Assembly: GCA_018382125.1 (NCBI GenBank)
Contig: JAGZQO010000001.1
Coordinates: forward strand, 1-64,000
Length of the DNA stretch: 64,000 nt
From: Collinsella sp.
GTDB taxonomy: Bacteria > Actinomycetota > Coriobacteriia > Coriobacteriales > Coriobacteriaceae
Direction of reading: 5' to 3'
This document shows positions 51,654-59,799 of this stretch, piece by piece; within the stretch, counting starts at the first letter, position 1; every line of letters begins with the position of its first letter. Both the position numbers and the translations under genes were made by a program. The notes below the pieces were generated by a model. The model searched no databases, had not been told where the DNA came from, and saw only the letters and a program-made list of their open reading frames with translations.

Positions 51654-51896
51654 AGTTGCCTCCAACTTAAATAGGCGCATATCGCGCGTTTGGTTTGCCG
51701 GAAACGTTTCACATGTGTTTCGCGGCTTGGTCAACGCCCCTATTCTACGCTGCTCAACGATACCTCTGAACTGGGATTATGTGATATATCAGTTGAAGGG
51801 AAACTTATTGCCGGAGAGTTTCTGCGCCACGGGTTCAAGTGGGGTACGCTTGAAGGCGAAAAACAAGGGCGCTTAATTTGCGCGAAGGGAGCACAT

Positions 51897-52796
51897 ATGA
51901 TTGTCGAGAACCATGCGCTGTGGGGCGAGGAGCCGACCGAGGATTATCCGGCGACCTTTACGTATCTGGGTGCCGAGCCGCTGCCCGACAAGCCCAATGG
52001 CCGCCGCCCCGCGGTGATCATCTGCGGCGGAGGCGGGTTCACGCATATCGCTCCGCACGAGCAGGACCCGGTGGCGTTTGCATTTTTGGACCGCGGCTAC
52101 CAGGCCTTTGTGCTCAACTATGTCACGAGTTCTACGGGTGACGTGAGCTTTCCGCACCCCCAGGCAGATCTTGCCAAGATGGTCGCCACGGTGCGCGCCA
52201 ACGCCGACGAGTGGCATGTCGATCCTAAGCGCGTGTGCGTCGTGGGCTTTTCTGCTGGCGGCATGATTTGCGCCTCGCTGGCAACACAGTGGAAGACCGG
52301 CCCCTTTGCGGCACTTGCCGGGGCGCGTCCGGACGACATTCGTCCCGATGCCGTGGTGCTGGGCTATCCATTGCTCGACTTTGCCTATGTGCGCGACATG
52401 CAGACGCGCGATCCGCGCATTGACTTGCGCGTGCCCAAGACGGGCGGCAAGACGGGACGCGATTTGCTCAACGACTACCTGTCGATGGTGACGGGCGGCG
52501 AGGCAACTGACGAGCATCTGGCCGACATCTGCCCCACCACGCATGTTTCGCGTCAGATGCCACCGACCTTTGTGTGGGGCGTGTCCGACGACAAGACGGC
52601 GCCGATCGCGCAGGTCTACCCGTTTGCGCAGCGCATGGCCGAGGAGGGCGTTGCATGCGAGATGCACGTCTTCGACCAGGGTGGTCACGGCCTTTCGCTC
52701 GGCAACGCCAACACCGCGGTCGACAACGAGGACAAGCAGGTGGCGGTCCGTCCCTGGATCCGCCTGGCCTTCCGCTTTCTGGAGCGCCATCTGTAA
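51897..52796 (+). CDS. Alpha/beta-hydrolase, BD-FAE/acetyl-esterase-like
   Basis: A 299-residue cytoplasmic serine hydrolase. The oxyanion region GGGGFTHIA, nucleophile elbow GFSAGGM (Ser of GxSxG), a late Asp in WGVSDDKTAP and His in GGHGLSLGN complete the triad. It belongs with acetyl-xylan-esterase/carboxylesterase-like enzymes; the substrate is not predictable. The start at 51897 follows GAAGGGAG; the longer frame from 51690 has no support. Divergent from the EIIA gene. Confidence 0.82.
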   Translation: MIVENHALWGEEPTEDYPATFTYLGAEPLPDKPNGRRPAVIICGGGGFTHIAPHEQDPVAFAFLDRGYQAFVLNYVTSSTGDVSFPHPQADLAKMVATVRANADEWHVDPKRVCVVGFSAGGMICASLATQWKTGPFAALAGARPDDIRPDAVVLGYPLLDFAYVRDMQTRDPRIDLRVPKTGGKTGRDLLNDYLSMVTGGEATDEHLADICPTTHVSRQMPPTFVWGVSDDKTAPIAQVYPFAQRMAEEGVACEMHVFDQGGHGLSLGNANTAVDNEDKQVAVRPWIRLAFRFLERHL

Positions 52797-52823
52797 GAGG
52801 ACGGGCATCCCAGCCCTTCAATA

Positions 52824-52890
52824 ACTTGCGGTGAAATAGCTCCGATCTGGGGCATCAACCAGCCCATCCAGGAACTATTCCACCGCAACT
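52824..52890. repeat. TTGCGGTG inverted repeat, copy 2
   Basis: Arms 52824-52843 and 52871-52890 (right arm GGAACTATTCCACCGCAACT), three mismatches; same family as 14847 and 56962. Confidence 0.75.
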
Positions 52891-52910
52891 TTGTTTTTGA
52901 TGTCCCGTCT

Positions 52911-53109
52911 GGAAACTGCATCCCAGTTTTGCCTTTCAAGGTGGGACGCAGTTTCCCATAGGGCCTCGACTGGGAAAGCGCGTCCCGTTTCGAGCGGGGA
53001 TTCTGGGATGCATTTTCCGTAAGAGGCCTGTTAGGGAAACCATATCCCGTTTCGAGCCAGAATTCTGGGATGTAGTTTCCCCGAGAGGCTCATCGGGAAA
53101 CTATGGCCC
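52911..53109. repeat. Tandem array of about 3.3 hairpin units, period 61-62 bp
   Basis: Inverted-repeat units start at 52911, 52973, 53035 and 53096 (the last is partial). Each reads GGGAAAnnnnnTCCC, a ~16-nt loop, then GGGAnnnnnTTTCC. The GTTTCGAGC and ATTCTGGGA loop segments are shared by units 2 and 3. No gene is present. Confidence 0.75.
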
Positions 53110-53148
53110 TGAACTCTCCTGCCTGTCCCCATCGCACCGATCTGTCGA

Positions 53149-53178
53149 TTGAACGTCGTTGTGTGTTCGCGCTATCAT
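53149..53178 (+). promoter_or_regulatory. Promoter of feoAB
   Basis: -35 TTGAAC (53149-53154), 18-bp spacer, -10 TATCAT (53173-53178), about 90 bp upstream of the GTG start. Confidence 0.6.
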
Positions 53179-53193
53179 GCATGGTTACAATTG

Positions 53194-53226
53194 GTTAGCC
53201 ATGGCAAACGGTTAGCCATGGTGAAC
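53194..53226. promoter_or_regulatory. Two tandem palindromic operators upstream of feoAB
   Basis: GTTAGCCATGGCAAAC (53194-53209) and GTTAGCCATGGTGAAC (53211-53226), each an imperfect palindrome centred on CCATGG and 17 bp apart. They lie just downstream of the -10, a repressing position. The GTTAGC half-site recalls DtxR/IdeR-type iron-repressor sites; the regulator is an inference. Confidence 0.65.
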
Positions 53227-53268
53227 ATAAATACAACGCCCTGTGGGCGCCGGGGGAGGAACACGGAC

Positions 53269-55629
53269 GTGAAGCTCGATACACTCGAGATTGGAAAGGA
53301 CGCCGTTGTCGCATCGGTGGCATCGGACGATCAGGCACTCCGACAGCATATTTTGGACATGGGTCTAACGCCGGGCACCGAAGTCACCATGATGAAGTAC
53401 GCCCCCATGGGCGATCCGCTCGAGATCCGCCTGCGTGGCTACGAGTTGACACTGCGCAAGGACGATGCCGCTCGCATCGAGCTCGTGGGTATTCACGACA
53501 CCGATACGGGTCCGCGCGCTAACGCCGCAATCGGCACGACGGAGCATCCGGCCCTGGGCGAGGGGACGTATTCGCCCCGTGCGGCAAAGACGGCCGTGCC
53601 CGAGGGCGCGCCGCTGCACTTTGCCCTCGCCGGCAACCAAAACTGCGGCAAGACCACGTTATTCAACCAGCTGACGGGCTCCAACCAGCACGTCGGTAAC
53701 TTTCCCGGCGTGACGGTCGACCGCAAAGATGGCACCATCCGCAACCACCCCGAGGCAAGCGTTACCGACCTGCCTGGCATCTATTCGCTGTCGCCGTACA
53801 CGGGCGAAGAGATCGTGAGCCGTCAATTCATCCTTGACGAAAACCCCGACGCCATCATCGACATCATCGACGCCACCAATATCGAACGCAACCTGTACCT
53901 GACGCTACAGCTTATGGAGCTCGACCGCCCCATGGTCATCGCGCTCAACATGATGGACGAGGTGACCGCCAACGGCGGCGCCGTGGACGTCAACCTGCTC
54001 GAGAGCCTGTTGGGCGTGCCCGTTGTTCCCATTAGCGCTGCCCGCAACGAGGGTATCGGCGAGTTGGTGGACCACGCCCTGCACGTGGCGCGGTTCCGCG
54101 AGCGCCTTGGTCGCCTGGACTTTTGTGCGCCCGACGGCCCGGACGGCGGTGCGCTGCATCGCTGCATCCACGGTATTGCTAACCTGATCGAGGACCATGC
54201 CGTGACGGCGCACATCCCGGTGCGCTTTGCGGCGACCAAGCTGGTCGAGGGCGATGAGCTGGTAACCGAGGCGCTTCACCTGGATCGCAATGAGCTCGAC
54301 GCTATCGAGCACATCATTACCCAGATGGAAGGCGAGGCCGGCACCGACCGCCTATCTGCGCTGGCCGATATGCGTTTTAGCTTTATCGGCGACGTGTGCG
54401 GGCGCTGCGTCGTCAAGCCGCACGAGAGCCGCGAGCACGTGCGCTCCGTCAAGATTGACCGCATCCTGACAGGTCGTTACACAGCCATTCCGGCGTTTCT
54501 GGTGATCATGGGCCTCGTCTTTTGGCTGACGTTTGGCGTGATCGGCGCGGCGTTGCAGGGACTCATGGAGGACGGTATCGCTGCCATCATCGCCTCGGCC
54601 GATGCGGGCCTCAAGGCGTTCGGTACTAACGACGTGGTGCGCTCGCTGGCTGTCGACGGCGTGCTTACGGGTGTGGGCAGCGTGCTGACCTTCCTGCCGA
54701 TTATCGTCGTGCTCTTTTTGTTCCTCTCCATTCTGGAAGACTCCGGATACATGGCGCGCGTGGCCTTTGTCATGGATAAGGTGTTGCGTCGCTTTGGCTT
54801 GTCGGGCCGCAGCTTCGTGCCCATGCTCGTCGGTTTTGGCTGTACCGTGCCGGCTATCATGTCGACCCGTACGCTCCCATCCGAGCACGACCGCAAGATG
54901 ACGGTCATGCTCACACCGTTTATGAGCTGTTCAGCCAAGTTGCCGGTTTACGGCTTGCTGTGCGGAGCATTCTTCCCGCAGGCGACGGTTCCCGCCATGG
55001 TCTCGCTCTATCTGATCGGTATCGTGGTCGGCTGCATCGCGGCTTTGGTGCTCAACCGCACGGCATTTAAGGGCGACCCGGTGCCGTTTATCATGGAGCT
55101 TCCCAATTACCGCCTGCCGAGCGTCAAGACGACGGTGATGCTGGCATGGGATAAGGCCAAGGACTTCATCACCAAGGCCTTTACCATTATCTTTGCCGCT
55201 ACGGTGGTCATCTGGTTCCTTCAGACGTTCGACATCCGCTTTAACGTGGTCGCCGACCAGTCGCAAAGCCTGCTTGCCGGTCTGGGTAGCATCATCGCGC
55301 CGGTGTTGGCCCCGCTCGGCTTTGGCGACTGGCGCGCCTCGACGGCGCTCGTCACGGGGCTCATTGCCAAGGAGAGCGTCATCTCGACGCTCACGGTGCT
55401 TTTGGGCGCAACGTCGCCCGCGGCGCTGTCGACCATGTTTTCGCCGTTTACCGCCTACGTGTTCTTGGTCTTTACGTTGCTGTACCCGCCTTGTGTGGCG
55501 GCAATCGGCGCTGTCAAGAGCGAGTTGGGCGCGCGCTATGCCGTGGCCGTATTCGCGTTTCAGGTCGCCGTTGCCTGGATCGTGGCGTTTGTCGTGCATT
55601 CGGCGGGCATATTGCTGGGGTTGGCTTAG
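53269..55629 (+). CDS. feoB: Ferrous iron transporter, FeoA-FeoB fusion
   Basis: Inner-membrane Fe2+ uptake GTPase. The 786-residue protein carries a FeoA SH3-like domain at its N terminus (about 1-75; DMGLTPGTEVTMMKYAPMG), then the G domain with G1 GNQNCGKTT near 122, NFPGVTVDR, G3 DLPGIYSL and G4 NMMDE, and a C-terminal permease of about ten helices including the paired Gate regions (VGFGCTVPAIMSTRTL; MLTPFMSCSAKLP). GTG 53269 is chosen because GGGGGAGGA lies 8 bp upstream; the 40 extra codons of the longer frame overlap the promoter and operators. FeoA fusion removes the need for a separate feoA. Regulated by the operators upstream. Confidence 0.92.
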   Translation: MKLDTLEIGKDAVVASVASDDQALRQHILDMGLTPGTEVTMMKYAPMGDPLEIRLRGYELTLRKDDAARIELVGIHDTDTGPRANAAIGTTEHPALGEGTYSPRAAKTAVPEGAPLHFALAGNQNCGKTTLFNQLTGSNQHVGNFPGVTVDRKDGTIRNHPEASVTDLPGIYSLSPYTGEEIVSRQFILDENPDAIIDIIDATNIERNLYLTLQLMELDRPMVIALNMMDEVTANGGAVDVNLLESLLGVPVVPISAARNEGIGELVDHALHVARFRERLGRLDFCAPDGPDGGALHRCIHGIANLIEDHAVTAHIPVRFAATKLVEGDELVTEALHLDRNELDAIEHIITQMEGEAGTDRLSALADMRFSFIGDVCGRCVVKPHESREHVRSVKIDRILTGRYTAIPAFLVIMGLVFWLTFGVIGAALQGLMEDGIAAIIASADAGLKAFGTNDVVRSLAVDGVLTGVGSVLTFLPIIVVLFLFLSILEDSGYMARVAFVMDKVLRRFGLSGRSFVPMLVGFGCTVPAIMSTRTLPSEHDRKMTVMLTPFMSCSAKLPVYGLLCGAFFPQATVPAMVSLYLIGIVVGCIAALVLNRTAFKGDPVPFIMELPNYRLPSVKTTVMLAWDKAKDFITKAFTIIFAATVVIWFLQTFDIRFNVVADQSQSLLAGLGSIIAPVLAPLGFGDWRASTALVTGLIAKESVISTLTVLLGATSPAALSTMFSPFTAYVFLVFTLLYPPCVAAIGAVKSELGARYAVAVFAFQVAVAWIVAFVVHSAGILLGLA

Positions 55630-55670
55630 TTATGAATTGACGGCGCAACCTCTGTGTATCGAATTGTTTT

Positions 55671-55704
55671 CGGCCCCGCTTCTGTACTGACGGATGCGGG
55701 GCCG
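55671..55704 (+). terminator. Terminator of feoAB
   Basis: Stem CGGCCCCGC/GCGGGGCCG. It overlaps the -35 of the next promoter, and the T-run is weak. Confidence 0.6.
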
Positions 55705-55716
55705 TTGCTATATAAT
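55687..55716 (+). promoter_or_regulatory. Promoter of the MFS gene
   Basis: -35-like CTGACG (55687-55692), 18-bp spacer, -10 TATAAT (55711-55716), 34 bp before the start. Confidence 0.5.
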
Positions 55717-55749
55717 CGCCTCCGCTCAAAACGATTGGAGACGTTATAT

Positions 55750-56946
55750 ATGACTCAGACAAGGCAAGACGGCATCACGCTCAGGCAGTGGCTCCCACTC
55801 GTCGGTCTCACCTGCTGTGCGTTCGTGTTCAACACGTCGGAGTTTATGCCCATCGGCCTTTTGACTGATATCGCCGCGTCGTTCTCGCTCACCGAGGCCC
55901 AGGCGGGCATCATGATCTCGGTCTATGCCTGGGGCGTCATGCTGCTGTCGTTGCCGCTCATGGTGTTCGCTTCGCGTTTCGAGTTCAAGCGGATGCTGCT
56001 GGGCGTGCTTGCCGTGTTCTCGCTGGGCCAGTTCCTGTCCGCCTTGGCGCCGACCTATCCCATCTTAGTCTGCGCGCGCCTGGTGGTTGCCTGCGCGCAC
56101 GCCGTGTTCTGGTCGGTCGCCTCGATCATGGCGTCGCGCCTGGTTGACACACGCCACGGGGCGCTCGCTATCAGCATGATCGCCACGGGCTCGTCCATCG
56201 CGCAGATCTTTGGCCTGCCTCTCGGTCGCGCCATTGGCTTGGCCGTGGGCTGGCGCATGACGTTTGCCGTGGTCGGGGGCCTCTCAGCCATCGCGGTCGT
56301 CTACCAGGCAGCGGTGTTCCCGGCCATGCCGGCGGGTGAGCGCTTTACCGTCAAACAGCTGCCCGAGCTGCTCAAGAACCCGCTCCTCATCGCGCTCTAC
56401 GCAGTCACGGTCTTCATGGCGACCGGCTATTACGCAAGCTACAGCTATATCGAGCCCTTCCTGGCGCAGGTCGCGCACGTCGATGCGGGCGCCATTACCA
56501 TGACGTTGACGGCGTTTGGCTGCTCTGGTTTGCTCGGAAGCTGGCTGTTTGGCCGCCTGTTCGATGGGCATCGCTTCCCGTTCTTGGCTATCACGCTCTC
56601 CGGCGTGCCGGTGGCTCTGCTGCTCATGGGTCCGGCCGCATCGTCACTCGCTGCGGTTCTCGCTGTGTGCGCACTGTGGGGTTGCTGCGCCACGGCCTTT
56701 AACGTGGCGTTTCAGGCCGAGCTCATCAAGCACACGCCGGCAGATTCGTCGGCCGTCGCCATGTCGATCTTCTCGGGCCTGTTCAACCTCGGTATCGGCA
56801 CGGGTACCGCGATCGGCGGAGCCGTGGTTTCGGGTCCCGGTATCGCCTGGATCGGCTTTGTGGGCGGGGCGATTGCCGTCGTGGGCGTTATCCTCGCCAT
56901 CACGGTGATGTTCCCAGCCATCCGCCGCGCCAAGCCCGTCGCCTAG
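55750..56946 (+). CDS. MFS transporter, SotB/sugar-efflux-like
   Basis: A 398-residue 12-helix major-facilitator protein. The N-terminal CCAFVFNTSEFMPIGLLTDI and the following SFSLTEAQAG resemble the drug:H+ antiporter-1 group containing SotB and related arabinose/IPTG exporters. The loop-2 motif is ASRFEFKRMLLG. Substrate cannot be told from sequence. The start at 55750 follows TTGGAG; the upstream frame covers the promoter. Confidence 0.85.
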   Translation: MTQTRQDGITLRQWLPLVGLTCCAFVFNTSEFMPIGLLTDIAASFSLTEAQAGIMISVYAWGVMLLSLPLMVFASRFEFKRMLLGVLAVFSLGQFLSALAPTYPILVCARLVVACAHAVFWSVASIMASRLVDTRHGALAISMIATGSSIAQIFGLPLGRAIGLAVGWRMTFAVVGGLSAIAVVYQAAVFPAMPAGERFTVKQLPELLKNPLLIALYAVTVFMATGYYASYSYIEPFLAQVAHVDAGAITMTLTAFGCSGLLGSWLFGRLFDGHRFPFLAITLSGVPVALLLMGPAASSLAAVLAVCALWGCCATAFNVAFQAELIKHTPADSSAVAMSIFSGLFNLGIGTGTAIGGAVVSGPGIAWIGFVGGAIAVVGVILAITVMFPAIRRAKPVA

Positions 56947-56961
56947 CCACGTCCCCTCATC

Positions 56962-57028
56962 AGTTGCGGTGGAATAGTTCCTGTTTAAGGCCTTTGAAGG
57001 CCCAAGCAGGAACTATTCCACCGCAACT
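56962..57028. repeat. TTGCGGTG inverted repeat, copy 3 (perfect arms)
   Basis: 22-bp arms (56962-56983, AGTTGCGGTGGAATAGTTCC, and 57007-57028) fully complementary; the spacer holds an inner AAGGCC/GGCCCAA pairing. It lies 15 bp after the MFS stop. Confidence 0.85.
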
Positions 57029-57099
57029 TATTTTGGGGGAGGGGATACAAGCTGGGCATACAATGGATGTCGTTGTGTTGAGCTTACCGGGAGGTTGCT

Positions 57100-58476
57100 A
57101 TGTGGGCATACGAGACGACGTTCTATCAGATCTATCCGCTGGGCTTTTGCGGAGCTCCGCGCGAAAACGCCGCCCCCGTTGCCGAGGATGAGCTCGCCCA
57201 GGCCGCCGATGTCGAACCCAACCCCGATGCTCCTATCATGAAGATTGCCCAATGGGCCGACTGCCTGCAAAAACTCGGCGTTGGCGCTGTGCTCATCAAC
57301 CCGCCGCTCGAGTCCGATAGTCACGGCTACGACACGCGCAGCCTGCGCCATATAGACCGTCGCCTGGGCGGGGATGCCGACTTTGCCGCCGTATGCGACA
57401 CGCTGCACGCCCATGGCATCCGCGTGGTGCTCGATGCCGTCTTCAACCACGTCGGTCGCGGCTTTTGGGCCTTCCGCGATGTGCAGGAGCGCAAGTGGGA
57501 TTCGCCGTACAAGGATTGGTTTCACATCAGTTTTGACGGCGACTCCTGCTATGGCGACGGCTTTTGGTACGAGGGCTGGGAGGGTTATTTTGAGCTTGTG
57601 AAGCTCAACCTGCAAAATCCCGCTGTGGTCGATTACCTGCTCGAGTCTGTGCGCCGTTGGGCCGACGTCTTTGGCGTCGACGGCCTGCGCCTGGACGTCG
57701 CCTACATGCTCGACCGCGACTTTATGCGCCGCCTACACTCCTTTACCCGTGAGCTCAAGCCCGGCTTTGTGCTCATCGGCGAGACGCTCCACGGCGACTA
57801 CAATCAGATCGTCAACGACGAGATGCTCGACTCGTGCACTAATTACGAGTGCTACAAGGGCCTGTATTCCAGCTTTAACTCGGTCAACATGTTCGAGATC
57901 GCCCATTCGCTGCACCGTCAGTTTGGCGGCGACCCTTGGTGCATCTACCGCGGCAAACATCTGCTTTCGTTTGTCGACAACCACGATGTGCCGCGCCTGG
58001 CAAGTATCCTCACCGACAAATCCTGCCTGCGTCCCGCCTACGGCATGCTCTTTGGTATGCCGGGCATTCCGTGCGTCTACTATGGCAGCGAGTGGGGGAT
58101 TCCTGGCGAAAAGGGCGGCCCCGATGGTGACTGGGCTCTGCGACCTGCGCTCGATGAGCCTGCGCCCAACGAGCTGACGGCGTTCATCACGCAGCTCGCA
58201 CACCTTCGTTCGGCCGACGACGCGGCTGCCCGTGCTCTCAACTACGGTGCCTATCGCAACGTGGTGATCCAGAACAAGCAGCTGCTGTTCGAGCGCGCCT
58301 GCGACGACGCGGCGGTGCTCGTGGCGGTGAATGCCGTGGGTGAGCCTTACACCTTTGGCGCCGGCGAACTCAACGGCTCCTTCGTCGACCTGCTTGCCGA
58401 CGATGCGCCCACGGTCGAGCTGACGGGTACCCTTGAGCTTGCACCCTACGAGGTGCGCTATCTGTTGAGAGCCTAG
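57100..58476 (+). CDS. GH13 alpha-amylase-family glycoside hydrolase
   Basis: A 458-residue cytoplasmic (no signal peptide) alpha-glucan-active enzyme. The (beta/alpha)8 motifs are DAVFNHVG (region I), GLRLDVAYML with nucleophile Asp199 (region II), LIGETLHG with acid/base Glu228 (region III) and FVDNHD with Asp296 (region IV). A short C-terminal beta domain follows. Acting inside the cell it probably trims maltodextrins or isomalto-oligosaccharides. ATG follows GGGAGG. It lies 3 bp before the DNA glycosylase gene. Confidence 0.87.
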   Translation: MWAYETTFYQIYPLGFCGAPRENAAPVAEDELAQAADVEPNPDAPIMKIAQWADCLQKLGVGAVLINPPLESDSHGYDTRSLRHIDRRLGGDADFAAVCDTLHAHGIRVVLDAVFNHVGRGFWAFRDVQERKWDSPYKDWFHISFDGDSCYGDGFWYEGWEGYFELVKLNLQNPAVVDYLLESVRRWADVFGVDGLRLDVAYMLDRDFMRRLHSFTRELKPGFVLIGETLHGDYNQIVNDEMLDSCTNYECYKGLYSSFNSVNMFEIAHSLHRQFGGDPWCIYRGKHLLSFVDNHDVPRLASILTDKSCLRPAYGMLFGMPGIPCVYYGSEWGIPGEKGGPDGDWALRPALDEPAPNELTAFITQLAHLRSADDAAARALNYGAYRNVVIQNKQLLFERACDDAAVLVAVNAVGEPYTFGAGELNGSFVDLLADDAPTVELTGTLELAPYEVRYLLRA

Positions 58477-58479
58477 CCC

Positions 58480-59043
58480 ATGGCCGTGTCTGACGAGGGC
58501 TATCAACATATTGAGCATGGGTTTGAGCCCGTGTTTGACGAGCATTCGCGCGTTTTGGTGCTCGGGTCGTTTCCCTCGGTGCTTTCGCGCGCCAATGCCT
58601 TTTATTACGGCAACCCTCAGAATCGCTTTTGGCGTGTGATGGCCACGTGCCTCGGTATGCCTGTGCCGCCCAACGAGGGCGATCCTTTGGCAAGCGGTGA
58701 GCCCGCGACGCTCGATGCCTCCATTGCCGCCAAGCGGGCCATGCTGCTGAACGGCGGCGTGGCCCTGTGGGATGTGGTCGAGAGCTGCGACATTAAGGGC
58801 TCGAGCGACGCGAGCATCCGCAACGTTGTGCCGGCACATATCGAGCGCATTACCGGCACAGCTCCCATTGGGCGGGTGATATGCAACGGTGGTACAGCTG
58901 GCCGGCTCTACAAGCGCTATCTACAAGAACGCACCGGGCTGTCCGCCATCGTCCTGCCCTCGACAAGTCCCGCCAATGCAGCGTGGCGTCTGGAACGTCT
59001 TGTTGAGCGTTGGCATGCAGCCGTTGACTGGGCCGCTCTCTAA
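58480..59043 (+). CDS. Hypoxanthine-DNA glycosylase (UDG superfamily, family 6)
   Basis: A 187-residue base-excision enzyme removing deaminated adenine (hypoxanthine). Family marks are VLVLGSFPSVLSR, FYYGNPQNRFWRVM and the later VICNGGTAG and LPSTSPAN segments that line the base pocket. The set GSFPS...YYxNPQN matches the deoxyinosine-glycosylase branch rather than canonical UDG. It starts 3 bp after the GH13 stop, an odd functional pairing. Convergent with the next gene, stops 2 bp apart. Confidence 0.85.
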   Translation: MAVSDEGYQHIEHGFEPVFDEHSRVLVLGSFPSVLSRANAFYYGNPQNRFWRVMATCLGMPVPPNEGDPLASGEPATLDASIAAKRAMLLNGGVALWDVVESCDIKGSSDASIRNVVPAHIERITGTAPIGRVICNGGTAGRLYKRYLQERTGLSAIVLPSTSPANAAWRLERLVERWHAAVDWAAL

Positions 59044-59044
59044 T

Positions 59045-59704
59045 TTAGATATTGGATTGAGCATGGGTGCTGAGGCGTTTGATGATGGTGCGCCAGATCG
59101 GCGCGGGCAGCGCGGGCTCGACACGCACCATGCCGTCGGCGTCGACACTATCGGCATTGCTACCTCCAAGCAGCTGCGCATGTTCAATGGAGCAGCCCAT
59201 GCGCACGGCGCCCACAAGCTTATCTATCGCTTCCGAAAATGGTCGGCGCAAGAGGCCCATGCGTGGGGAATGGCGAAGCGCCGCGATGCCGCTGCCGGCA
59301 CAGATGACAACGCCGTCGCACCATGGCAGGTCACGTAGAATACATGCCCGGTACAGGCGGTCGAGGACTTCGTCCGCCTGCTTATTGTTTTTGGACAGGG
59401 CCTGGACGACGACATAGATGCGTGTCTCTGTATTCCCAAGGCGATCGAGTATCTGCTTGACAGCGATCATCGCCTCATCATCAAATGCATCATCAACAGC
59501 GAGCACCATGCCATCGACTGCGCCGGCATCATCCGCCTCCAAGTCAACCGGGCGGGGGAGCGCGGTGCCGGAAAGCCGGGCATAGGCGGCGATGGCATCC
59601 TGCAGGTCCCAAAGCAAAAACTCAAGATCGGCGCTATTGGGAATGCTGATATACGCAATGGTTTGCAGTGTTTTTGGTACATCGCCGTGTGCGGTCGTCT
59701 CCAT
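59045..59704 (-). CDS. Protein of unknown function (219 residues)
   Basis: I do not recognise this family with confidence. No signal peptide or membrane helix. Landmarks are TIAYISIPNSADLEFLLWDL near 15-34, an acidic segment DAGAVDGMVLAVDDAFDDEA near 60-80, and the Gly-rich VVICAGSGIAALRHSPRMG near 132-150, which recalls the loop of flavodoxin/NADPH-FMN-reductase folds. It has a good GAAAGGAGG ribosome site and typical codon use, so it is a real gene. Single-gene unit on the minus strand between two plus-strand genes. Confidence 0.7.
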   Translation of the reverse strand: METTAHGDVPKTLQTIAYISIPNSADLEFLLWDLQDAIAAYARLSGTALPRPVDLEADDAGAVDGMVLAVDDAFDDEAMIAVKQILDRLGNTETRIYVVVQALSKNNKQADEVLDRLYRACILRDLPWCDGVVICAGSGIAALRHSPRMGLLRRPFSEAIDKLVGAVRMGCSIEHAQLLGGSNADSVDADGMVRVEPALPAPIWRTIIKRLSTHAQSNI

Positions 59705-59799
59705 GCCCCGCCTCCTTTCCGGTTGGTTTCCGTTTAGGTTACACCGTCTGGTGGCGCTTCGCCGCGCTATCCTAGTGCAACCCTGACGAAAGGAACGCC

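Noticed and set aside
52911..53109. Possible CRISPR array
   Set aside because: Units are diverged hairpins without identical repeats or unique spacers, and there are no cas genes.
53149..53268. 40-codon N-terminal extension of feoAB
   Set aside because: It overlaps the promoter and both operators; GTG 53269 has the ribosome site.
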